Source: Ophiostoma sp. CBS 140.51 (Eukaryota; Ascomycota; Sordariomycetes; Ophiostomatales; Ophiostomataceae). From it: 64,000 nucleotides of DNA. The stretch covers positions 62,001 through 126,000 of the forward strand of contig JANSLP010000068.1 in NCBI GenBank assembly GCA_029298735.1, read 5' to 3'. The position numbers and the translations under genes are program-made. This document shows, piece after piece, positions 12,088 to 21,558 of the stretch (within the stretch, counting starts at the first letter, position 1; the number at the start of each line of letters is the position of its first letter). Below the pieces are notes generated by a model. The model was not told the DNA's origin. It saw only the letters and a program-made list of their open reading frames with translations, and did no database searches.

Positions 12088-12579
12088 TGTGGCCGTATGG
12101 AGTGGTGCCGCAAGAAAGGATAGAAGAAAACAAAGTCGGCTCGTTTAAAAGGCCGCTTATCGTATGATGTCCATTGGGTCGTGGTGGAACGAAAGGCTGC
12201 AAAATTGTCGAGGCGCAAAGTCGTGAATTTGAGAGGTGAAGTTGAAGGAGTGTCGTTGGAAGGTTTGCTCGGCTGTAGCAGGCACAAAGTGGCGCTAGCT
12301 GTCTACGTTTGGCAGGCGCTGTTCCGTCACAACACGGCTACGAAAAATTTGTTACGCGTTGCAATAAGAGAGGAAAGCGCTAGGCCACAAGCACTAAAAT
12401 GGCAACGACCTCTCTTGACATCCACACCTTCGTGCCTTCCCGCGAACCAGCAACAAAACCACACAAGTACACCAGCTCCTTCGCTCCTTCCCTCCTGGCG
12501 ACAACCTTCCTTCTTTACTCTGTCTATACACCAGTTGATCAATCACCAAATTCGAATCCACCTACCCCGTCCTACCACA
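12088..12579. promoter_or_regulatory. Divergent promoter between the PPR and Cwf18 genes
   Basis: The two start codons face away from each other across 492 bp, so both promoters must lie here unless the leaders overlap. The right half is C/A-rich, like a fungal 5' leader just before an ATG. The plus-strand frame is open upstream of the Cwf18 ATG at 12580, but nothing in it resembles the family, so I place the start at 12580 in a CCACAATG context. Confidence 0.6.
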
Positions 12580-13326
12580 ATGTCGTCCCGCGCTGCGCTC
12601 AGCGCCGCCGCCGACGACCGCAAGGCGCGGCTTGCCAAGCTGCGGTCGATCAAGCGCAAGCAGCCCGACGACGAGATCGTGCCGCCCGAGTCTGACCGCG
12701 CATCGCCTGCTGTGGTCGCTCTGCCACAAGGCCAGGATGACGAAATAGGCGAGGCAGGAGAAACTCAAGAATCCGTCGAGCGTGACGTGTCACGGCTGCA
12801 CCTGTCTGGACGCAACTACGACCCAGAATCCCGTGGCGCCCGACTCGGCTTTGAAGCACCACCCAACCTGGCTGCTGGCGACGACACACTCGAGGCAAAG
12901 GCGGCAAAACTGGAGGCCGAAGTGCGGCGGAAACAGCAGGAGGAGGAGGGCATCGTGGGCGAGGACGGCGGCGAGGACGAAGGCGGCGACGCGCAACAAC
13001 AGCGCGACAGTGGCGGCAAGCCTATCGACCTATTCAAGCTACAGCCCAAGAAACCCAATTGGGACCTGAAGCGCGAGCTGAACAAGCGTCTCGAGCCGTT
13101 GAATGCGCGCACCGACAATGCTATTGGCAAGCTTGTACGTGAGCGGCTGGCGGCCAAGCAGCAGGCCGAGTCCTCAAAATCGGCCAAGGTAGCAGCAAGT
13201 GGCGGCGAGGCAGATGAAAGCAGCCTTGAGGGTGCAGCCCTTGTTGAAGGCATTCGGCTACGTGAGCAGGAGGCCGAGGAGGAAGAGCGGCGGGAGCGCG
13301 AGCTCGAGAATGAAGATGACGCATAG
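12580..13326 (+). CDS. cwf18: Cwf18-family spliceosomal protein (CCDC12 homologue, 248 aa)
   Basis: A single exon of 248 aa. The N-terminus (AADDRKARLAKLRSIKRKQ) is the basic helix typical of Cwf18/CCDC12, and the diagnostic block lies at about residues 150-190, with LFKLQPKKPNWDLKREL followed by NAIGKLVRERLAAKQ. Between them is an Ala/Glu-rich coiled-coil-like stretch, and the protein ends in an acidic helix. The family belongs to the Prp19/NTC-associated part of the spliceosome (S. pombe Cdc5 complex). The next gene on the right also encodes an RS-rich RNA-associated protein, in convergent orientation. Confidence 0.9.
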   Translation: MSSRAALSAAADDRKARLAKLRSIKRKQPDDEIVPPESDRASPAVVALPQGQDDEIGEAGETQESVERDVSRLHLSGRNYDPESRGARLGFEAPPNLAAGDDTLEAKAAKLEAEVRRKQQEEEGIVGEDGGEDEGGDAQQQRDSGGKPIDLFKLQPKKPNWDLKRELNKRLEPLNARTDNAIGKLVRERLAAKQQAESSKSAKVAASGGEADESSLEGAALVEGIRLREQEAEEEERRERELENEDDA

Positions 13327-13537
13327 GCAGGCTCGCAGGGCCTTGGAGCGCATACCAGCATACTACTATTCGGATAACGGAAAATGAGGGCGTTTGGGAA
13401 CGGTTAAACAGCGTTTGTACGATCCTATTTTTATTTTTATTTGCATTTGATTTCGATTTGGTCACAAGAAATGCCATATATTGATACCCATTGCTGCGTC
13501 TCTTGAACATGCCTATCACTGTAGTGGACGTAGTCTA

Positions 13538-14565
13538 TCATCTCCCTGACTTCATTTCTTTGGTCAAAGCCAACCGCCTGCTGAACGGACTCAGGCTGCG
13601 TTCTTGACCGCCACCGCTGTCACGTCTTGCCTGTTCTTGCCGGCCCTTACGGTCACCACTACGAGCCCTGTCATCACGCTGTCTGTAAGGACGGAGCTCT
13701 TCTCTCTCCTGAACTGGCGACCGAGATCCGTCCCGGTTGCGTCTCCGGCTGCTATAGCCATGCTCTGAGCCACCCTCCTTGCCAAAGAAGTCGGAGGATT
13801 TCATGCGGTCGTCGTGTGGCCTAGCTGGTCGTTCGCGTTCTCGCGGCGGAGACGATGCCCGGCGTGCTGGTGGAGGAGATGGCGATCTGCTTGCAGCTGA
13901 CGAAGAGTACGACGCAACTGAACGAGACCGCGAACGTGATACTGATCGCGAGTCTGCCGAAGCGGATCTGCCACGTCCTCGTGGGGCATCTGCTGTAGCT
14001 GCTGCCGGTGTAGGCTTCGAGTCGTCTGCTGCGGGCGAACGTGTGCGGAGTGATGCAGCTGGTGACGGGGATCGGGAATCGGATGCTGAGCCAGATGATG
14101 AGTAGCTTGGCGACCGTCTCCGCCGTCTGATGCTCTCTTTGCCCTTCTTTCGTCGCCGGCGAGCGTCAGATTCGCTACCGCTGCCGCTGCTGCTGCCGCT
14201 GCTGCTCACACTGACACTCCGGCTGTGCCGCCGCTTCTTGGCCCGCTCTGCCTCTCTCTTGGCGAGCTCTTCGTCGGCCACACCTTTCTTCAGCTCTAGT
14301 GCATTAAATGTTTCTTCATGCAGCTTGGGCGCCAATTTGGGGTTGCGCAGCTGCTGCGACCGCGACGGCCGGGCCTTGTACGGGCGGTCCTGCGGCGCAA
14401 CCTTACACTCGTACGAGTAGTGGCGTATTCTATGTTAGTGACAAGATACTGAGGTAAAAATAACATTGAACATGAAACCAAAATTAGAGACTTATCTCGT
14501 TGTAAGCATTTCTGACAGAGGACATTTGTCGGCGTCGACTTTGGCGGTCCACGGCGTGGATACAT
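13538..14565 (-). CDS. ZCCHC10-like zinc-knuckle protein with SR-rich tail; probable AT-AC intron
   Basis: Exons 14496-14565 and 13538-14424 give 318 aa. Exon 1 encodes MYPRRGPPKSTP and the first half of a zinc knuckle (CQKCLQR); exon 2 supplies the rest (HYSYECK) and then the family's RPSRSQQLRNPKLAPKL signature. Removing a 71-nt intron that begins ATAAGT and ends AATAC gives the canonical C-x2-C-x4-H-x4-C spacing. The only workable GT-AG choice (intron 14430-14491, donor gtctct) also stays in frame but inserts three residues into the knuckle and puts the acceptor only about 5 nt after the CTAAC branch site. The C-terminal two thirds is Arg/Ser-rich, like splicing regulators, suggesting a nuclear RNA-binding role. 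Domain identity is secure; the exact splice junction is the open question. Confidence 0.82.
14425..14495 (-). other. Candidate AT-AC spliceosomal intron (71 nt)
   Basis: Read on the minus strand, the segment starts ATAAGT, carries CTAAC near its 3' end and ends AATAC; the branch A lies about 10 nt from the last base. Joining the flanks yields CGA-GGC-CAC (Arg-Gly-His), completing a textbook CCHC knuckle. The donor matches GTAAGT except for the first base, as in U2-type AT-AC introns, and lacks the ATATCC box of U12 introns. Confidence 0.6.
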
Positions 14566-15857
14566 TGTATGTGAGAAGATGACGAGCGGATTTGGTATTT
14601 TGATGTAATTTTATGCGAGTACGATGGATTGAGTTGAGTGTCATAAAAAGAATCACTCCAAATTTTGAGGCTCTGCAGACAATGGCGGTTGCTCTTGATG
14701 ATGTCGCGCTTGATGCACGTTAAAGTGGTGGAGCTTTCATCTGCAAGGCAAGAACGCAACATCAAGTGCTCTCCCATTCCGCACACGTGACTCGGCTCGT
14801 ATTTGGGTATTTGGGTTGCATGGCACCACGGAAATTTTGGGCGGTCGGTCAAATTTGCCGGGCAGAAAACAGGGAAAAGTGGGGATCCTGCCACAACCCC
14901 CCAAGCAAGCCAAGCACCAGAGAACCTTAAGAAAACCTAGCAGGAAGGAGCAGAGGACCGCCATTCTGAAAAGTAAGGCTCCACCCTTTTCCCACTCTAA
15001 CGGCGTGTTGCTCCTTCTCTCTTTAGTGTTTGTCTTTGCACTTTCCATTTCATCCTCACAATCCCATCCACGGCCACCAGCCCACACAAAACCCACCTCC
15101 ACAAATTATCCAGCATCGGGTCCCTTTGATCTGAACCATCACCAAATCTGCTTCCAACGCAAGTAATTCGTTCCCCGCGACCCGTTTTGCATCCACCCCC
15201 GTTTGCAGCACCCGCGGTCTTCTCTCCCACGACCATTTGATGAGAGCTTTTCGACAGCACACATCAGCCAAAGCGAATCGCTTTTTCCCAGCGGCATGGC
15301 ATAGCTAGAAACAGCTGACAGCTGCCCGAGTCTTTTTTCCTTTTGTTTTCTTTCGTCTGTCGTCTGTCGTCTGTCGTCTGTCGTCGTTTCTTCTCTTCTT
15401 CCCTTAATTGTTCTTCGATTCCGTCTTGTCTCATCTTCAGCCTGACAGAACGACACCATCCCCAAACGACTGGCTACAACGATGACATCCGGCGCGCGCC
15501 TCTCCTTCTCGGCTGCTTTTATGAATTTCGTCCCTTGAGATCCTGCTTTTTCCTCGAAGCTCTTTTGGCAGACAATCGTTCGTCCGTTTGCCTACTGTTC
15601 GACCTGTAGCACCGTCGCTCGTTTCGTCAGAATCAACACCTAACGAGCATCTTTCGCCCTTTTCCCTCGCCCTCCGTCTTCGCCCATCATTCTTATTCTC
15701 CTTTCACCCCTTAACTCGACTACTTTTTTATTTGGGCGGAACGACGGTGGATTATACAACGACGACAGCAATATCTACAGTTGTTTGTATAAACGGCTTC
15801 ACCTCTTTCTACCATCATTGAATTGATCTTCGCTAGCAGCAAGACATCACCATCACG
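14566..15857. promoter_or_regulatory. Divergent promoter and long CT-rich leader of the R3H-SUZ gene
   Basis: About 1.3 kb separates the zinc-knuckle start from the R3H gene start. The right two thirds is C/T-rich on the plus strand, and four to five copies of a 7-bp unit (gtctgtc) sit at about 15353-15387. Long pyrimidine-rich leaders are usual upstream of fungal regulatory genes. No coding sequence, tRNA or transposon is recognisable. Confidence 0.55.
15353..15387 (+). repeat. 7-bp tandem repeat in the R3H-SUZ leader
   Basis: Four to five near-perfect copies of gtctgtc sit in the CT-rich leader upstream of the R3H gene, ending gtcgtttc. Short pyrimidine repeats like this can vary in copy number between strains. 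Confidence 0.8.
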
Positions 15858-18797
15858 ATGGCAACAGAAACGGGAAAGATGTCCTTTGCCAAAGTATGTT
15901 TTTTTCTCATTCTCCATGAGTCTCATTGCCCCTCAATACATCTTGACAAGACAATAAACTAACTAGCTGTCTCCCCTCTCCAACAGGTGGCTGCGTCAGC
16001 AACGAAAAAGGACCTACCACCAGCCACAGCGGCATCACAAAACTCGCCCAAGGCTACCAGCACCGCGCCAGCAGGCAACACGAAAGGATTCAAGACCAAG
16101 CCTTCTCCTCCGACCGGTGGTGCCAAGTCGCCAAAGAAGCAGGTGGCACCCCCCGTGAAGCCGGCAACGCCCAAGGCAGCTACTGCAGTTCCGAAGAAGA
16201 CGGATGCTACTCCGGTCGTTGGGAAGGCTGAGACAGCCGAGAAGGCCGAAAAGATGATCATGGAAGGGTTGGAGGCGCTGAAAATAGCTCCTACGGCTCC
16301 CGGTCTGGTGCTGAATGATACCGCTTTGGACACAGCTGCAGACAGACGAGCAGGCACGGCAGGTACATCGAGCACTGCTGCTAGTGCTGCTGCCAGTGCT
16401 ACGGCTAGCGCCATCCAGACCAACCCATCTTCGTCCGACGAAGTGTCGCAGAAGGCCGATTCCAGCTCCGAGCTGGGCACCAAGCCGCCGAGTCTGGACG
16501 GCAAGAGCATCACGTCGGGTACGACCTTTAATGCTCTTGATGAAAAGGAGTCGCTACGTCCAGACGACAGTGCCAGTGTGAAGGCGGCTGCCGATGAGGA
16601 CGACTCGTTCTCTGTCCGCCGCTCGCTGCTGGTCTCTTCCCGTATGGGGTCCGATGTTGCCGCGCGCGTCCAGCGCATTCAGCTCGGCGATATGCCGCCC
16701 CGCCTCGTTCCGCTCTCCAACCAGGATCCGGTGGTTTCGGGCGCTGTGACCCCACACAGCAATTCGTCTGAGCAACAGCCTGTGACGGAGGCTCGTGTGC
16801 AGCTTGCCACAAGCGCGTCCACGCCGGGCGGTGTCAACGGCCAGAATCCCGACGAGAAGCTGCTGGATGCCATGTCGTCGCAAAAGAACCGTGTCTTCCT
16901 CCTCCGGCTCGAGAGCGAGGTTGTCGACTTTGTGCAGAACTCAAAAGAGCCCTTTATGGATCTTCCGCCCAGCAACTCGTTCTGCCGGATGCTCACGCAC
17001 AAGCTAGCAGACTATTACCACATGACGCACTCGTTTGAGGCTGTGGCTGGCTCGGTGCGCATCTACCGCACACCGTTCTGCCGCGTGCCACCGCCTCTGG
17101 CCAGCTTCGTGCCGGTTAACACCCCGGAGAGCACAAACACGCCTCCACAGATTGTGAAACCGAGGAAGATTATGCGGCGCGGCGAAGAGTTTGACCAGTC
17201 GACGAGTGCAGGGCCGTCCAAGCCGACATCGGAGGACGGCAGCGACTCCAAAGACAAGGCTCCGCTTGCCAAAGAGAAGATGACCCGTGAAGAGCGCGAA
17301 GAGGCCTACAACAAAGCCAGAGAGCGCATCTTTGCGATGCCTACCGAAACATCCACGCCAGAGAACGACGATGGGACCGGTATTTCTAGAGCCAGCTCTG
17401 TCTCAGCTAAGGACAGAGCCGCCTTGGGCAAGAAGGGCAAGACGGGCAAGCAGCGGCGCGACGACTCGGAGAGCTTTGACTCGCGGTCGCAGTATACTCC
17501 ATTCTATCACCATTCCCAGCAGGCAACATGGGTCAACCCGCAGTTCATGCCCACTGGCAACCTTGCCAACATTCCCTACAATGTGCAGCAACAGCACCAA
17601 GGCCAGCCTCTCCCGCAGCAGCAGCAGCAGCAGCAGCAGCCACCCGGTCCGCCCTATGCAAACAGCAGCAACAACATGCAACCACCGATTGCATACGGCA
17701 CATCACAGGCCGTGTATCCGCCAGTCGTGTCTGGCAACAGCCATATCCCACCGGCAAACGGAATGCCTCATGTAAGTGTTTCTCTCCCCTGTTCTTGTCT
17801 CTTTCCGCACATTCACTTTACTAACACAACTCAGTATACCCCACAGCCGGGCCCGCCTCGCCACCCTTCGCAGAACGGACCACCCTCATATCAGTACACA
17901 CCACCTGGCCAGCCACCAAACGCTGTGCCGCCACAGCACTGGCAGCAACACCAGCAGCCTCCATTTAACGGCGCAACTTACCCTCCGTCACAAGCCCGAT
18001 CCGGCCCTCCTGCAGGCGGACCACTTCCGGCCGGCATGACGTACGCCTATGGCCAGCTGCCCGCGCACTTCAATCCCAACGACCCAAAGGCGCAACACCC
18101 GATCCCAGGAAGCTATGCGGGAACCTATACCCGCCATGGATTTAACCCTAAGACGCAATCATTCGTGCCTGGGACGGGCCCGATGGCAATGCCCATGGCC
18201 ATGCCTATCCCGGCGGCCGGCCCCCACGGTGCCTATGGCTCCAACGGTGGCGCTGTGCCAATGGGTATGAGCCCAGGACAGCTCCAAGGAGTCATGCCCT
18301 ATAACAATGGCGGTGGCTTCCAGCAGGCCAACTTGTCCACGTCGCCGTACGGTGGTAGCACCACATCAAGCTACGGGATGATGCGCCAGGGTTCGAGCAG
18401 CTCGACAAATGCGTACCCAATGGGACAGCAGCCGTACCCAGCAGGGCCCGTTGCCTACCATCATGACCCATATGGCAACAACATGGGCCACGGTCCGCCT
18501 ATTCCTGGCGCGCCAGGTCACGGCCACATGCAACCTCCCCACGGGCCGCCACACGGTGCCCCTCATGGTGCGCCTCATGGTGCGCCGCGGGGCCCATCTC
18601 ACTATAAGATGAATGCCCCGCACAATGCCGCTCATGGAGGACCCAAGAAGCCCAACGGCGCACAGCCGCCAAAGGGGCCCAATCAGGCAAACGGTTCTTC
18701 ACCACAGACCCAGAAGGGCTCTGGTCAGGCCTACGGCAACCTGCCAAACTATGGCAACCCGGCCACTCTGCCGCAGAAGCCGACGTCCACGCAGTAA
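15858..18797 (+). CDS. R3H-SUZ domain RNA-binding protein (927 aa)
   Basis: Exons 15858-15893, 15987-17771 and 17835-18797. The tiny first exon encodes MATETGKMSFAK and joins VAASATKK. An R3H domain lies at about residues 313-380 (NRVFLLRLESEVVDFVQ, then SFCRMLTHKLADYYHM and VRIYRTPFCR). A SUZ motif follows at about 403-464, with PRKIMRRGEEFD and a basic EAYNKARERIFAM helix. The C-terminal half is Pro/Gln/Gly/Tyr-rich and disordered, with a polyGln run coded near 17610-17640 and repeated HGAP units near the end. This is the layout of fungal relatives of Encore/ARPP21, cytoplasmic single-strand nucleic-acid binders probably acting on mRNA. The second intron (17772-17834, 63 nt) is in frame and stop-free, so a retained form would only add 21 residues. 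Confidence 0.88.
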
Positions 18798-19704
18798 AGG
18801 GGCAGCTGGGCCAAAACATGACGGCTGTCTAAGGAGGGAATCGCTTGTCTTATTTAATCATACAAAATGTCTTTTTATCATCCTGTTTCTAGTCCCTATT
18901 ACATCTCATGATTGGGTGGATACAGAAGTCTGGCGTCATGGGAGGACCGGCTGCATTCTGGAGTTAATTTTCATTTTCTTATTACCTTATTACTCACTCG
19001 CCCTTTCATATTCTTTCTTAATGTGCATGTCGTCGAGGAGCTGGTTGTATTCGCTTCAAAGCTACAATCTGCCGAGACGACAAATCGATGGATGTAGGCA
19101 TTACAGACGAGACGAGATATACAAAAGTCCAGGCTGTGCCACTGTCCAGCTCCAGCTCAACGCTCAATGTTAATATAAAGACGCACAAAGGGCAATGGAT
19201 ATCAGTATAGTTCTACACATTTCTGTCCCGCATACTGTCCGTAAATATTGTCAGTGTAACGGTAAATCAAATTAATATATGAATGATTTTATTCGTTTTT
19301 TTGTGAGTCCGTAAGTACTATCGTCCACCCAACGCCTTGGAATCTGGCCCCGGGCCAGGCCCATCCGTCCCCTCATGCGTTTTGTTGCCTCTATGAGAGA
19401 CAAACAAAGAGTACCCGGGACAGAGCTGCGGGCCCATAACATGCATCTTGAAATCGAGTATTCTTTCCGTTCTTTTCGCTTTTTCTCGTTTTGCTCGTTT
19501 GTCCATAACCTCACAAAATGGAAATGAAAAAAGAAAAGACATAAAAAGAAGGCCCCGAAACTCTAGTTAAATAAACGACATAAAAGGAAAAATAGAAACC
19601 AGTAACAGTAAAAAAAGGCACCCAATGTAATTTTAAAACCCACACTTTTCATGCTCTTTTTCTTTATTTCTTTCAACGTTCTTCACACAAAAAGGACGTC
19701 CCCC
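18798..19704. other. Convergent 3' intergenic region of about 0.9 kb
   Basis: This lies between the stop codons of the R3H-SUZ gene and eIF3f. It is A/T-rich with several AATAAA-like stretches, especially near 19550-19640, consistent with two 3' UTRs. No gene or structured RNA was recognised. Confidence 0.55.
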
Positions 19705-20943
19705 TTACTCCGCCGGCTCACGCGGCTCCCTCGGCTCTCGCGGCTCTCGTGGCTCGCGGGGCTCACGGGGCTCGCGGGGCTCGCGCTGCTGGCCACCTCC
19801 CCGGCCACCACCACGGCCACCACGCTTGCCGCCGCGCTGGCCACCGCTGCCGCGCTCGTTCTTGCCCTCCTCACCGCCCTCCTTCTTCTCGCCATCCTTC
19901 TCGCCCAGGTTCAGCGTGGACGTTGCTAGGCGCTGCGACAGGTCGATCTGGGTGCGGATGGTGTTGGTCAGGTACGAGACCATCAGGACGTCCTGGATGT
20001 GGTTGTTGAAGTCGTGCTCGATGCTGGCGCTGTCGACCTTGGGTGCGAGCGACATGGCGTTCATCAGGTACTGGCCCAGCGCGTGGTTGGGCTCCTTCTC
20101 CTCGTCGAGGACGGCGCCGACAAAGTCGGAGGTGCGTTCCAGCAGGTCCAGCGTCTGCTCGATGCTGCGGGCGAGGGCCTCGACGTCAGTAACCACGGGC
20201 GCCGAGCGCGACTCGAGATTGGCGGGGGTGGCGGCAGCGGCAACAGCCTCGAGGGCCGAGCGGTCGGCATCGCCGTACAGAAGACGGTGGGGCACCTCGG
20301 CGAAGAAGCAAGAATCGGCGGCGCGGTCGGGGCTGGCGGCGACGGGCGACGAGACGTAGCAGCGGGTCTCAATGTCCTTGCCGGCCTCGGTGCTGATGGT
20401 CAAGTGGACGGCGGGGTAGGGGAAGGTGCCAGTTTCCGGGGCGGCGAAGAAGTTCTGGATGAGGGCCGAGAACGAGTTGAGCTCGTGCGATGTGGTGTAC
20501 CAACCGAGCAGCGACTCGCGCGGCGACGCCTTGAGGGTCAAGGCCAGCATGTTCTTTTGGTACTCGACGTCGACCTCGACCTGGTCGTCCGTCTCGGTGT
20601 GCGGGATGGCGAAGCACGAGCGCACCTCGGCCTCGAGGCCATCCTCAGACCGGACACCAACAAGCGCGCCGATCACGCGAGTGGACTGCGTCGACGATGT
20701 CTCTCTCCGCACGGCATGGTCGAGGATGGAAACGATGGCCTAGGGTGGGGTGGGGTTAGAGGTACGATCGATATGATATAGTGATGGGAGACGATGCGAT
20801 GGAGGATAAAGAGGACGACGCCAACGACATACCTGGGGCTGGATGGTGACAGTAATGGGAGCAACGTTGGCACTGAAGTTGGCCGACGCTGCAGGCACGA
20901 CGGGACGCGCCAGGTGGAGGAACTGCTCCTTTTCGACAGCCAT
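19705..20943 (-). CDS. eif3f: Translation initiation factor eIF3 subunit f (381 aa)
   Basis: Exons 20833-20943 and 19705-20739. Exon 1 starts MAVEKEQFLHLARPV and ends TVTIQPQ; exon 2 continues AIVSILDHAVRRET, giving the start of an MPN domain. The core includes TRVIGALVGVRSEDG, the segment LGWYTTSHELN, and YPAVHLTI. The metal-binding JAMM residues of active MPN proteases are not present, as expected for eIF3f, a structural MPN subunit of eIF3 that helps assemble the 43S pre-initiation complex. A C-terminal helical part (DFNNHIQDVLMVSYLTNTIRT) is followed by an unusual tail: Lys/Glu-rich, then RGG-rich, then about seven tandem Arg-Glu-Pro units before the stop. The gene shares a 615-bp promoter with UTP25. 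Confidence 0.93.
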
Positions 20944-21558
20944 GATTGCGGCTTGATCGGGGGTCGGTACAGTAGTATATGGAGGTTGAAGGTTGAAAGA
21001 GGGAAAACGAGAAAACGGGGGGTCGTCGATGAGGGGCGAGGGGCGAAAGACGAAAACTGAGAAATGCCGATGCGGAAAAAATCGATGCAGGACGACGGGC
21101 GACGCGAATCACAATGTCGAGCGTGACAATGACGCTTTTTGGGGCCGGAATGGGGGGGGGAAAGGGTGTCGTTGGAGGGGGTCGAGGGCGTCCCTTTTTT
21201 CGCTAACTGGCCGCTTTTGGACAGACGACGTTGGAAAATCGTGCAGAATTAATTTTGAGGGCATTCGCATTTGCAGGTGGGGTTTTCTTGTGCGCGCTAA
21301 GATAAGAGTGATAAAAGAAGTGTGGCGCAGATGGTGGCGCTTTCTACCTTTTTTTTTCTTTACTTTTTTCTGTTAGCAGGTCCTAACAAGGCTACAGGGG
21401 TCCGTCGGTCGTTGCTGCCCATTTATACAAGAATGCGCCTATGAGCTTCGAGCTTGTGAAGCATTTTCTCTGCCGTTTAGGGGAGGTGCAAAACAGCACA
21501 ACAACAACACATTTCCAGTTTTACAGTTTTCAGTCTCTTCACAACATACACACCAACT
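20944..21558. promoter_or_regulatory. Divergent promoter between eIF3f and UTP25
   Basis: 615 bp lie between two divergent start codons, one for translation initiation and one for ribosome biogenesis. The stretch is G/A-rich on the left and C/A-rich just before the UTP25 ATG, consistent with two leaders. I see no gene. The shared promoter would allow co-regulation with the ribosome biogenesis programme, which is inference. Confidence 0.55.

Noticed and set aside
12181..12579. In-frame N-terminal extension of the Cwf18 gene
   Set aside because: The sequence upstream of 12580 does not resemble the family and has leader-like composition; the ATG at 12580 begins exactly at the expected N-terminal helix.
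19999..20781. 260-codon plus-strand open frame
   Set aside because: It is the antisense of the eIF3f coding sequence, whose family motifs are clear; the plus-strand peptide is Gly/Val/Arg-biased by GC-rich codons.
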